Source: Chondrilla cf. caribensis (lineage: Eukaryota; Porifera; Demospongiae; Chondrillida; Chondrillidae). From it: a stretch of DNA of 64,000 nt. Below the pieces are notes generated by a model. The model made no database searches. It worked only from the letters and a program-made list of their open reading frames with translations, and was not told the origin of the DNA. Made by a program: the position numbers and the translations under genes. Location: assembly GCA_964020155.1 (NCBI GenBank), contig OZ026555.1, positions 4,192,295-4,256,294 of the forward strand, read 5' to 3'. Positions 42,025-53,520 of this stretch are shown piece after piece; position 1 is the stretch's first letter, and every line of letters begins with the position of its first letter.

Positions 42025-44704
42025 ATGGACACTGCCTTCCTACTTTTCTTACTTCTCCTGGTAGGTGAGCACTGCAGAACGGCTTCAGAAATGAACCCTA
42101 GTATCTACGAATACAGCCAGTTTGAGAAGGAGGTTGTCACCCCTGCCATTCAACAGAAGCTACTGGATGTGTTCCACCCTACCAATGAACAGTCTCCTTA
42201 CTCAGTAGTGGTGAGGTACCAGACAGTGCTAACTAATGGGACTAGCACTATTGTATCAACCGATCCCACCTGTGACAGTCAACTGTGGTCTTGGAACTCA
42301 GCCACAACATTCCAACTGGCCAAACCTTCAAATGCCAACAGATACACACTGTATCTCCTCAACAACTTCAAGTCTTTGGAGATACCACATTTAGACATTA
42401 CGGTGCCTCCTTTACATCAAAACATCACATTTGACTTTCTACTGCGATTGACATCATCAGTGAGTTATGTGTGTCTCATTACATGGTATGATGGCTATGT
42501 GTGCCTCAAAGTAGCTCAATTTCAAAGTAGTATTAGATCATTGTTACAAGCAAATAGGGAGCTTCATGGCAGTTGGTATGGCTCAATTTTCATTTTCAGA
42601 ACCAGTCTCAGGGGTGGATTTAGGGGGGTTCCAAGGTTTCCTGAAACTGGTCAAGTCTGTAACTTCCCTCCAAAAAAACTCTAAAATGGTTTCCTACAAA
42701 AATGTCTTATGAAAAAAGCAGTGTGATTCAAAAGTCTACCATTTTTTGGATTTGGAGGTTTAATAATAAATATTACTCAAAATATAGCATTACTCAGCCA
42801 GAAATTACCAAATCATATTCAGTAATGCATAAATAATGATCCTTATCATTAAAACTCCATTTTATGATTGCATCATCAGAACCCCAATTGATGTTATGAT
42901 GATGTCATTGAATTTTTACCCTAGCAAAATGGCTGCAAAACAAGTACTGTATCTTTATTTGCATGCAATTTTACTTGAAAACACCATTGCACACCCACAT
43001 AGAATGAAATTAAGCAACATATTGAATAACTGATTCAGAAGTAAAACTCATTTGATTCATAATTTCATTAGCTATAACAATGTTAATCATATTTGGTCTC
43101 ACGTAGCTATGCATAAGACGGTCTCTATGTATTCGCTATGTGGATGTGCGTCCATGTTGTCAACATTTCAAACATTTAGTCATGGAAACTAGTGAAGATA
43201 TTTTCTAAATCTACCCCTGAGTCTTCATACTCAGTCCAGGTCATTGTCACCTAATCCTGTAGTGTATTGCACCATAGCTAGACATAGTTGTCATAGTTCA
43301 CACAAACTATGCACCAATGGTCCATGTGTCAACGTAAACACTGAGTAATATGTTTTGCTGAGCAATGCCAATAACAGGCTTAAAATTAATGTTAGAGCTA
43401 GACTATTCTTGAGAGGGAATGTGGAATTTGAGGGAATACAGTATAGATGAGATAACTGGCGACCCTGTGAAGTAGCCTTCCTGGCTAAGTGGTCTACCAG
43501 TATAATAGCATCTGATACTGATGACCAGGTCTACAAGTCCCAAAAGCATTTGAGATGCTAAAGAAAATTGATCAATTTGGTCTAATTTGGTCATTATTGT
43601 AACAGTAACTGTATGAGGATTTGTTTCTATACAATGTCATAATACTATTATCAATTGTATGCTCTCCTGATTGCTCATAGCTCAAGAAATACGCCAGACA
43701 TACCAGTTCCAAAGATAATGAGTGGATTGAGCATTACGTTGAAATGGGGTGTGGTACTCATGAACACACTACAATGTTCCACAAACCATACCAGGGGACA
43801 CAGCAGCACTCTGAAGAATACTTCTGGTATGCTGTGGTGAACTTAATACTATATATTTTGCCAGTTATTGTGCTAATGACAATATACAGTGAGAATTTCA
43901 AACTGAAATCAGCCAAAATCCTGAAAGGAACAGTGGAAAGGACGTTCTGGAGATATGGAGTACTATGGGGAGTAGCAACAACTGCCATTGGAGTAAAGGG
44001 AGTGATACTTTACTTGTATATTACCATGACCATTGAGATACTACCACTCTATGCCCACAACACATACTTCTCGTACTTTGTAATGTTCAATCTACTAATG
44101 ATATCTCCACTACTAGCAATTGCATCATCTATCTACATACTACTATGGACTTCAGTCATGGAAGTAGAGGTTGCAATCCCATACATTTTCCTACTACCTG
44201 CCAGGGCTGTGTTCTGCTGTAGGAATAAGCATCATGCCAAGAAGTTGGTACTGTTCCTTCTCATCTATGTCCTTTTGTGGAATATTTTGCAACTTTCAAT
44301 GCTAGGGTTGATACTGATATTTGCAGCAACTATGGTTGATACTATTAATCGTGGCAACTGCTTTACCACACATAATAGGACTTTGTGTCATCATATTATT
44401 CTTCCTCTTAACAATAACCAACTTCCTGGCCCTCGCTTTCACCCTATCCGCCTACTACTGCACCAGTGGGAACCAAAGACCAGAGGGACAGAAGACTACA
44501 ATGTATCATGCTTTGATTGGGCTTCTGATACTGTGTTTCATGAGTTTGCTCATTTTGTTACTTCATTTCTGCACCAACGTGAGTTTGATAACTAAGACTA
44601 CAACCTTTATCTTTGGAAATGGAGTGGAGATGATTGTAAAGTGCATTCCTCACATACTGACAAAGCTGAAAAACAATGCAGAGGATGTTGAGACACCGAC
44701 ATGA
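42025..44704 (+). pseudogene. 7TM protein B6, frameshifted by a 28-bp duplication
   Basis: Exon 1 is 42025-42459 (145 codons, lacking the Arg-Ile of other starts). The 1,221-bp intron carries a hAT-like MITE. Exon 2 starts at 43681 and is open to 44595. After helix 4, following GCAACT near 44330, 28 extra bp repeat the preceding GTTGATACT...GCAACT stretch imperfectly and shift the frame. The normal sequence continues in the next frame to 44704, ending AEDVETPT. A codon of the KKY motif near the end is also lost. A truncated protein with about four helices could still be made. Confidence 0.8.
42609..43219. mobile_element. hAT-like MITE in the B6 intron
   Basis: Ends are CAGGGGTGGATTTAG and CTAAATCTACCCCTG (one mismatch), flanked by AGTCT on both sides. 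The B4 relic intron keeps the empty site (GAACCAGTCTTCACAATCAG near 36410), which proves the insertion and the 5-bp duplication. It is 611 bp with no transposase. The CAGGGGT end suggests the hAT group; the family is inference. Confidence 0.85.
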
Positions 44705-45231
44705 AAACAGAAAGATTAGACTACAGGGATCAAGTGGTCACAGACACTAGAGTTAGCTCAAACAAGACCTCTTGACTTTCAATTAGGTACTGTACTTCAC
44801 ACTTAGCCTAGCTGCAATACTCAAGTGAGCGTAAGCATGAAATTATGGTTTGCTGCTGCATGACCGGATTAAAGTATCCTTTCATACATGTGTTACTTTA
44901 CTGTAAGTCATTGCCATTTGCCAATCATTTCAATACCTGCTCAATTTGAATTTCACATCGTTTAGTGCATGTAAGAACATAAGGTAAAGATTACACCATA
45001 CAGTATGTACATGCTACATGATACTATATTGACATATATGAAGAGTGTGGTAACTATTTGCATAACTACTAGATAACATGCATTGTTAAACTATGTTGGA
45101 AGGAAATACGCTCTACAGAACAGATAGTAGTCGTTGAAACAATACACACATTACAATTATAATGATGGTGTAACCTCATCACAATAACCATGAAATAATG
45201 CACCCCTGGAAACTTTGGCACTACTGTAGTA

Positions 45232-46058
45232 TGTCGACTATTTATCGGTATAACTTCATTTTAGTTCAATGGATCAATTTCCCCCAGATGGAAAAGTTGG
45301 AGAATCAACCAAAACGTACTTATAAGCGATCGCTGATCTCTCTGGAGGCCTTCTTAAAATTGTGGGCGAATGTCATTAAGAAAATCTAGAGCAAGAGCCA
45401 AAAGTCACATGAATATCATGTGACTATAATTGGGTTACATCATTATCTCGCCGATACCAAGTGTTATGGTATTAGATTATCTTGAATCGCTTTGATGCAT
45501 TTTCAGCACAATCAAATGTTGCTTCTGAACTCTTAACATTTCCAGAGATAGTATTGATACAAATGTTTGATCGTTGTGAGAACAAAGATAAATTGGAGTC
45601 AGAACAAAGCACCAAAGACAAATTGAGGTACGGACCGATATATGTCAGAATCATTATCTTGTATCTTCATTTTATTACTATTCCGCACTTTTGATACATA
45701 AAATAACTGAAATTGCTCTGTTGCTAATTGTAAATTTATTTTGATAGCTGTGCCCCATCCCCTGGAAGTTCCGAATCGAAATACGCAGTTGAGTATAATT
45801 TCAATTCTTTCAATTAAACCTTTAGAAACGGGTTTGAATCAAAGGAGATAAGGCTTAAACGCAGTCCCGGGGATGCCGAATGTATATTATTCTTGTTACG
45901 TACTGCCGATCTTTGATTAGGTTTGATTGATTTCTTACGTAATCACTCCATCAAAGTCACGAGAACATCATGTGACAAAGGGATTTTGGGCTACACTATG
46001 GCATTAATAGAATTCTATTAACACTTAGTGAGGCAAATGGACATGTCCCACATGTGTA
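45232..46058. other. unique insertion with exon-like pieces
   Basis: Interrupts the conserved spacer between ACTACTGTAGTA and CACAATCCAGG; boundaries are approximate. No inverted ends are seen. A stretch at 45509-45627 has an acceptor-like TTTTCAG, an open frame (SELLTFPEIVLIQMFDRC) and a donor-like GTACGG. A second exon-like piece after TTGATAG (45748) would join in frame and end NFNSFN. It may be a captured gene fragment; no family is recognised. Confidence 0.4.
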
Positions 46059-46668
46059 CACAATCCAGGTAGTACAAACAAAGCTGGTATGTAGGTAGTT
46101 CAGATGTACTGTATTATTGCAGCTATACAGAGTACTTTACATTCAGTTTACCAACTGTAAACACTGATAACTACAGGTCAGAAACAACAAAATTAATACA
46201 GAAAGTGCTCGATGCATGTTGATGCTCAATCTGTGAATGGGCTCTGATACCTACACTATTGATTATTACATATTCATCACTTTCATATTGTATAGAACAT
46301 TTACAAATAGAAACTTTAGGTCCATGTACAGACCCATTTGCATTCATACATACCTTGGATACACATAAACATGTATATGTAAACAGGACAGGTACTATCA
46401 AGCCGCATGATATGAGCAAACAACCCATTTGAGAGTCCTTTCAGTGCCCACCATCATGAATACACAACTCTTTCACTATATGACCGTCACATGAAAAAGA
46501 CGCTTTCGACAACATTCAAGTAGACCTGTTTTGATAAAATCATATTCTACTTACAATTTCTTATTAGGAAGTGTTCACCTCGATCATCCGAGTTCAAGAG
46601 AAACACAAGGTACAACAGGGAAATACAAAGGGAGATACCTCACTAAGGAATAATCATCTCCCTTAGAC

Positions 46669-46676
46669 TATAAATA
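46669..46676 (+). promoter_or_regulatory. TATA box of B7
   Basis: TATAAATA 86 bp before the ATG, with AGACTATAAATAGTGTCT around it. Confidence 0.65.
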
Positions 46677-46754
46677 GTGTCTCTATAGGCAGTATTAACC
46701 AGTACAGTCTTCTGGACGAGAGAGTATCAGTCTGAATAATCAATAAAGTTGAAC

Positions 46755-48367
46755 ATGGACAGGATCACTGCCTTCCTACTTTTCTTACTTCTCCTGGTAG
46801 GTGAGCACTGTGGAACAGCTTCAGAAATGAACCCTAGTATCTACAAATACAGCCAGTTTGAGAAGGAGGTCGTCACCCCTGCCATTCAACAGAAGCTACT
46901 GGATGTGTTCTACCCTACCAATGAACAGTCTCCTTACTCAGTAGTGGTGAGGTACCAGACAGTGCTAACTAATGGGACTAGCATCATTGTATCAACCGAT
47001 CCCACCTGTGACAATCATCTGTGGTCTTGGAACTCAGCCAAAACCTTCCAACTGGCCAAACCTTCAAACGCCAACAGATACACACTGTATCTCCTCAACA
47101 ACTTCAAGTCTTTGGAGATATTACATTTAGACATTACGGTGCCTCCTTTACATCAAAATATCACATTCGACTTCCTTCTACGATTGACATCATCAGTGAG
47201 TTGTGTGTGTTTCTTATTCATATGGGAGTAGGTATGGGTCAATGGCATTTCAGAGCCTATTTTCACACTTAGTCAAGCACATTGTCACATAATCCAATAG
47301 TGCGTTGCATGAGAGCAACATATAAAATGTATCTATAAAATATTATTATTAATTGTACAATCGCTCTTGATTGTTCATAGCTCAAGAATTACGCCAGACC
47401 TACCAGTTCTAAAGATAGTGAGTGGATTGAGCATTACGTTGAAATGGGATGTGGTACTCACGAACACACTACAATGTTCCACAAACCATATGAGGGGACA
47501 CAGCAGCACTCTGAAGAATACGTCTGGTATGCTGTGGTGAACTTAGTACCATTTTTCATTTTGTCAGCTATTGTGCTAACCGTGATATGCATTATGGAAC
47601 CAAAATTTGCCAAAGTCCTGGAGGGAACAGTGGAAAGAACGTTCTGGGGATATGGAGTACTATGGGGAGTAGCAACAACTGCCATTGGAGTAAAGGGAGT
47701 GATACTCTACTTGGTAATAACCATAATCATTGAGGTACTGCCTCACTATGCTGACAATACGATCTTCTCGTACTTTGCAGTGTTTAATCTACTGATGTTA
47801 TCTCCACTACTATCAATTGGGCCAGCTACCTACATATTGTGTTCTGTCATGGAAGTAGAGGTTGCAATCCCATACATTTTCCTACTACCTGCCAGGGTTG
47901 TGTTCTGCTGTAGGAATAAGCATCATACCAAGAAGTTGGTTCTGTTTCTTCTCATCTATGTCCTTCTGTGGATTACTTTACAACTTCCAATGCTAGGGTT
48001 GATACTGATATTTGCAGCAACTGCTTCATCACACATAATAGGACTTTGTGTTATCATAGTTTTCTTCCTCTTAACAATAACCAACTTCCTGTCCCTCGCT
48101 TACATCATATCCGCCTACTACTGCACCAGTGGGAACCAAAGACCAGAGGGACAGAAGACTACAATGTATCACGCTTTAATTGAGCTTCTGATACTGTGTT
48201 TCATTTGTTTGTTCTTTTCAGCACTATTTTTCTGCACCAACATGAGTTTGATAACTAAGACTATAATCTCTATCATGGGAATTGTAGGGGAGTTGATTGC
48301 AAAGAAGTACATTCCTCACTTACTGACAAAGCAGAAAATCAATGCAGAGTACATAGAGATGTTGTGA
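46755..48367 (+). CDS. 7TM protein B7, two exons
   Basis: Exons are 46755-47195 and 47381-48367, with a 185-bp intron, giving 475 aa. It differs by CDNHLWSW in place of CDSQLWSW at the otherwise conserved Gln, and by LAYIISAYYC in place of the FTISAY motif at the end of helix 5. It shares the short GPATYILCSV loop with B3. The tail is odd type (AEYIEML). AATAAA lies at 48415. Confidence 0.85.
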
Positions 48368-50756
48368 TAGAGGAAGGTTGGCAGACTACAAGGACAGTAG
48401 CTATTGGCTAAAGTAATAAATATAGAAGTGATAACTTTACGGTTACTGTACTTTATTCTTAGGCTTCAGCTACAAAACACATCTGCATACACATTCATAG
48501 CTTGCTATTGCATAACTGTATGTATTTTTCCGTGACTAGTCATAAGTCATATCATGTGTTTGCATCTGATGCAGTAATCATTATCTGGAATCTCACTATT
48601 GCTGTTATCCTGATATCCTTTTACAATAATATGTCACAGGTAATAATGTGACAGGAAATGATGCGATAGGAAGTAATGTGACAGGAAGTGCTCAGCAGGC
48701 AGGACAAACTTTACATCTCACAACATATTACACTTCCTGCTGCTAAGGTGAATATGATGAATGTACGTATGTACACACTAATCAGTTCACAATAGAATTA
48801 CTCTACATGCTACATACAATCAGGACAATGCAGAAGGAAGCAGTGGGATATTGATGTAGGATAGATACAACTTGGCAGATTAGACACCAGCCTGTACAAC
48901 GTGACCACAATGTAGTGAGTCACTATCGATGTTAGCAGTGACGAAAAGTGCACTTAGTCTAGCTGTACATACAATGGTAGGAAATGTGATTTGGCAAATG
49001 TATCACACGACACGATTAGGTAAAATGTCACATGACAATCATATGACAATACAAACACGGACATTATAAAAATATCTCCAGACTGAGTATATTATGTACA
49101 ATGAACAATTAGACTTCAATCAAATCACACTATCAGTGTATGTACCCCTCTGTAGTATAAATGGTGATTTCATCCAAGTTAAGGAACCAAAACAAGGTAA
49201 AAGAGGGGAATACCCTTGGGATACACCTCTTCAAGACACAAACAGTCTACAAACCATATCCACCCACACACTGCAGACACTGACACACTGCAGTCATGGT
49301 CAGTTGATTACTCCTCCACTAGACCTTTTAGCCATTACAAAGACCCAGCATTGTTGTATTGTTGACTGAGTTGACTGAATATGTCCATACATCGGGGGAT
49401 ATTATGTACAATATAGGTACAGTGCATGGTATACAGTACATATCAGCTAATATATACACTGTACTCAGTATAAAACCAACATAGAATGTACTCTGTAGAT
49501 TCTAGTACTATTCCTACAGGGCCTGCCTGTTCAGCATGTCTCAATTCACAGTTGACTGACATCTGCAATGATCTCATTAGAGGGATACTATATAGTAGTC
49601 GCAGCGTCAGCAGTTAAGAGAGCTGTTGTCTTGATACTACCAGTCTTATCCAGTTGAATGACATAAGCAATTGAAATTGTACAAAAATGGGGAATGATAT
49701 TGGAGTGACACATTCGTAACACGTGAAGGAACAAGGCTACCATGCTCAGCGGCAGCTCACCTCTCTGGTACATACACTACTGCAGTGAACACAAGGTCAT
49801 AGCATAACCATCTCAATATCATCAACAGTAGTGAGGGAATTGCATACAGCACACACACATTGGGACATGTATATAGATGTGGATTAGGACATGTATTTGA
49901 ATATTTCTGATATCGAGATGTTTTCAGATGGTTTGATGTACTTGTTGCATAACAATATTCACTTTCTGTGTGTTAAGCTGGGGTAGGGAGTTATGGAATA
50001 TATGAACAAGGATATTTGGACATATTCTGCACATAGGGCGTATTATTAGGAAGTCTTTTACAATGTTTGTGCATGTCTGTCTGTGTGGAAAAGATACAAG
50101 GTACTACAAGGGATATACACCACCTTAAAGCATGAACAATATTCAAATCAAAACACTTTCAACAGCCTTTATAGGCAGTATTAACCAGAGCAGTCTTCTG
50201 AGTGAATGTGTACTACGTACAATACTGCTCAGTTCATGACAGTATTACACAACGTACATACATACGTACGTACTACAAATAGGTATGTAGTACAGTACAT
50301 AATGGGGCAGTAGGATGGATGCATATGGCAAATGGGGTAGCATTGGATGCAGATAGTACAAACTGACCCTCAATGAAGTGAGTCACGATTGAATGTTGGC
50401 AGTAAGAATAGTACACTTCCCTAAACATACATACAACGCATGGTAGGTGATGTTATTGGAGAAATGCACCACATGATACATGACATCATACAGTACATAC
50501 AATGTCATGAGTACATGTGCTGTATTGTCGGTATGTTTCATAATAGTAAGTGTTTACAATATTATGTCTGTGCATGTCTGTGTGGAAATGGTGACCTCAT
50601 CCAAGTTCAAGAAACCATACAAGGTAGAGTATAACAAGGGAAAAACCTGAGGGATGCACCTCAATAAGGCTCAGACTATAAATAGTCTCTATAGGCAGTA
50701 TTAACCAGTACAGTCTTCTGGGCAATTATCAGTCTGAATAACCAATAAAGTTGAAC
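48368..50756. other. B7-B8 spacer (odd type)
   Basis: Closely follows the B5-B6 spacer, including the NGD-reading block near 49131-49198 and again near 50565-50630. No mobile element or gene is seen. Confidence 0.5.
50677..50684 (+). promoter_or_regulatory. TATA box of B8
   Basis: TATAAATA inside AGACTATAAATAGTCT (50673-50688), 80 bp before the ATG. The usual CTCCCTT before it is deleted. Confidence 0.7.
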
Positions 50757-52640
50757 ATGGACAGGATCACTGCCTTCCTACTTTCCTCACTTCTCCTGGT
50801 AGGTGAGCACTGTGGAACAGCTTCAGAAATGAACCCTAGTATCTACGAATACAGTCAGTTTGAGAAGGAGGTTGTCACCCCTGCCATTCAACAGAAGCTA
50901 CTGGATGTGTTCTACCCTACCAATGAACAGTCTCCTTACTCAGTAGTGGTGAGGTACCAGACAGTGCTAACTAATGGGACTAGCATCATTGTATCAACCG
51001 ATCCCACCTGTGACAGTCAACTGTGGTCTTGGAACTCTGTCAAAACCTTCCAACTAGCCAAACCTTCAAACGCCAACAGATACTCGCTGTATCTCCTCAA
51101 CAACTTCAAGTCTTTGGAGATACTACATTTAGACATTACGGTGCCTCCTTTACATCAAAACATCACATTTAACTTTCTACTGCGATTGACATCATCAGTG
51201 AGTTGTGTGTGTCTATTCATATGGGGATAGGTATGGGTCAATGGCATTTTCAGAACCTATTTTCACACTTGGTCCAGGTCATTGTCACCTAATCCTGTAG
51301 TGTATTGCACCATAGCTACACAAAGTTGTCATAGTTTAACAAACTATGCACCAGTGGTCCATGTGTCAACGTAAACACTGAGTCATAGGTTTTGCTGAGC
51401 AATGCCAATAACAGGTGTAAAATTAATGTTAGAGCTAGACTATTCTTGAGAGTGAATGTGGAATTAGATGCTAAAGAAAATTTTGTCTAATTTGGTCTAA
51501 TTTGGTCTAATTTGGTCTAATTTGGTCTAATTTGGTCTAATTTGGTCATTACTGTCACAGTAACTGTATGAGGATTTGTTTCTATACAATGTTATAATAC
51601 TATTATCAATTGTATGCTCTCCCGATTGCTCATAGCTCAAGAACTATGCCAGACCTACCAGTTCCAAAGATAATGAGTGGATTGAGCACTACGTTGAAAT
51701 GGGGTGTGGTACTCACGAACACACTACAATGTTCCACAAACCATATGAGGGGACACAGCAGCACTCTGAAGAATACGTCTGGTATGCTGTGGTGAATTCA
51801 ATACTATTAATTTTGCCAGTTATTGTGCTAATTACAATATGCATTGCCAATGAGAATTTCAAACTGAAATCAGCCAAAATCCTGAAGGGTACAGTGGAAA
51901 GGACGTTCTGGAGGTATGGAGTACTATGGGGAGTAGCAACAACTGCCATTGGAGTACAGGGATTATTTCTCTACTTGATGATAACCATAACCATTGAGGT
52001 GCTACCATACTATGCTGACAATACAATCTACTCATACTTTGCAGTGTTCATTCTACTAATGTTATCTCCACTATTATCAATTGTATCATCTATCTACATA
52101 CTACTACGGAGTGCTGTCATGGAAGTAGAGGTTGCAATCCCATACATTTTCCTACTACCTGCCAGGGTTGTGTTCTGCTGTAGGAATAAGCAACATGCCA
52201 AGAAGTTGGTACTCTTCCTTCTCATCTATGTCCTTCTGTGGACAATTTTGCAACTTCCAATGCTGGGGTTGATACTGATATTCGCGGCAACTGTTTCATC
52301 GCACATAATAGGACTTTGTGTTATCATATTTTTCTTCCTCTTAACAATAACCAACTTCCTGGCCCTCGCTTTCACCATATCCGCCTACTACTGCACCAGT
52401 GGGAACCGAAGACCAGAGGGACACAAGACGACAATGTGTCACGCTTTGATCGAGCTTCTGATATTGTGTTTCATTAGTTTGTTCCTTTCATTACTTTTTT
52501 TCTGCACAAACATGAGTTTGATAACTAAGATTACAATCTCCATCATGGGAATTGTAGTTGAGTTGATTGCAAAGAAGTACATTCATCACTTACTGACAAA
52601 GAAGAAAAACAATGCAGAGGATGTTGAGACACCAACATGA
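50757..52640 (+). CDS. 7TM protein B8, two exons
   Basis: Exons are 50757-51197 and 51636-52640 (438-bp intron), giving 481 aa, intact. Helix 1 and the first loop match B6 (ILPVIVL, FKLKSAKILKG) and differ from B2, B3, B5 and B7. The tail is even type (AEDVETPT), and KKYIHHLL replaces KKYIPHIL. It is the last intact B gene before the C genes. A decamer repeat lies in the intron. Confidence 0.85.
51481..51547. repeat. decamer minisatellite in the B8 intron
   Basis: Nearly seven tandem copies of TTTGGTCTAA. The B2, B6 and B9 introns have one or two copies at the same position, so it expanded only here. Confidence 0.9.
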
Positions 52641-53520
52641 AAACAGAAAGATTGTCAGACTACAGGGATCAAGCGGCCACAGGCACTAGAGTTAGCTTGA
52701 TTAAGACCCCCTTACTTTCAATTATATACTGTACTTCACACTTAGCCTAGCTGCAATACTCAAGTGAGCGTAAGCATGAGGTCATGGTTTGCTGCTGTAT
52801 GATGCATGACCAGATTAAAGTATATTTCAATCATTTTATACATGTGTTACTGTACTGTAAGTCATTGCCATTTGCCAATCATTTCAATACCTGCTCAATT
52901 TGAATTTCACATCGTTTAGTGCATGTAAGAATATAAAGCAAAGATTACATCATACAGTATGTACATACTACATCATACTATATTCACATAGATGAAGAGT
53001 GTGGTAACTATTCACATAACGATTACATGCACGGTTAAACAACGCTGAAAGGAAACACGCTCTACAGAACAGAAAATAGTTGTTGAAACAATACACATAC
53101 ATTATAATGGTGGGTGAAATCCCCCCTCCCCAAAAAAGCTTGAAAAAATGTACCCGTAAAATTTTGAACTACCGCTGTGTATCACAGCACACAATACACT
53201 GCCAGGTACAAACAAATCTGGAAGGTAGTACTGATGTTACAGTATCTATACACAGTACTTTACATTCAGTTTGCTAACTGTAAACTCTGTAAGCGACAGA
53301 AACTACAGAGAGTGCTCAATAACATGTTGACGTTCAATCTGTGAATGGATCCTGATATGTACACTATCAATTGTTACATATTCAATCATCACTTTCATAT
53401 TGGATTTAACATTTACAAATCCTTGGATACATATAAACACGTGTACGTACACAGGACAGTTACTATTCAGCCTCCTCAGAGAGAATACACAGTGGAACCA
53501 TAGGAATTGGCAGTAGGCCC
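52641..53520. other. B8-C1 spacer
   Basis: Even-type B spacer running into the flank of C1. From about 53280 it matches the region before C2. The C promoter lies in the last 200 bp. No TATAAATA is present, but CCTCCTCAGAGAGAATACAC is shared by both C genes. Confidence 0.5.

Larger units (their letters stand above)
44705..46754. other. B6-B7 spacer (even type) with an insertion
   Basis: Even-type spacer split by about 830 bp found nowhere else in the window. After it comes the C-flank relic (about 46190-46440) and then the B7 promoter. Confidence 0.55.

Noticed and set aside
42836..43033. 65-codon open frame in the B6 intron
   Set aside because: It lies within the hAT-like MITE and does not resemble a transposase.
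51481..51547. CRISPR-like array
   Set aside because: Ten-bp head-to-tail repeats without spacers; an ordinary minisatellite in an intron.
30576..52640. Reading exon 2 of the B genes as separate intronless genes starting at MGCGTHEH
   Set aside because: An AG acceptor lies 63 bp upstream, the frame continues back to it, and exon 1 ends with GTGAGT in matching phase.
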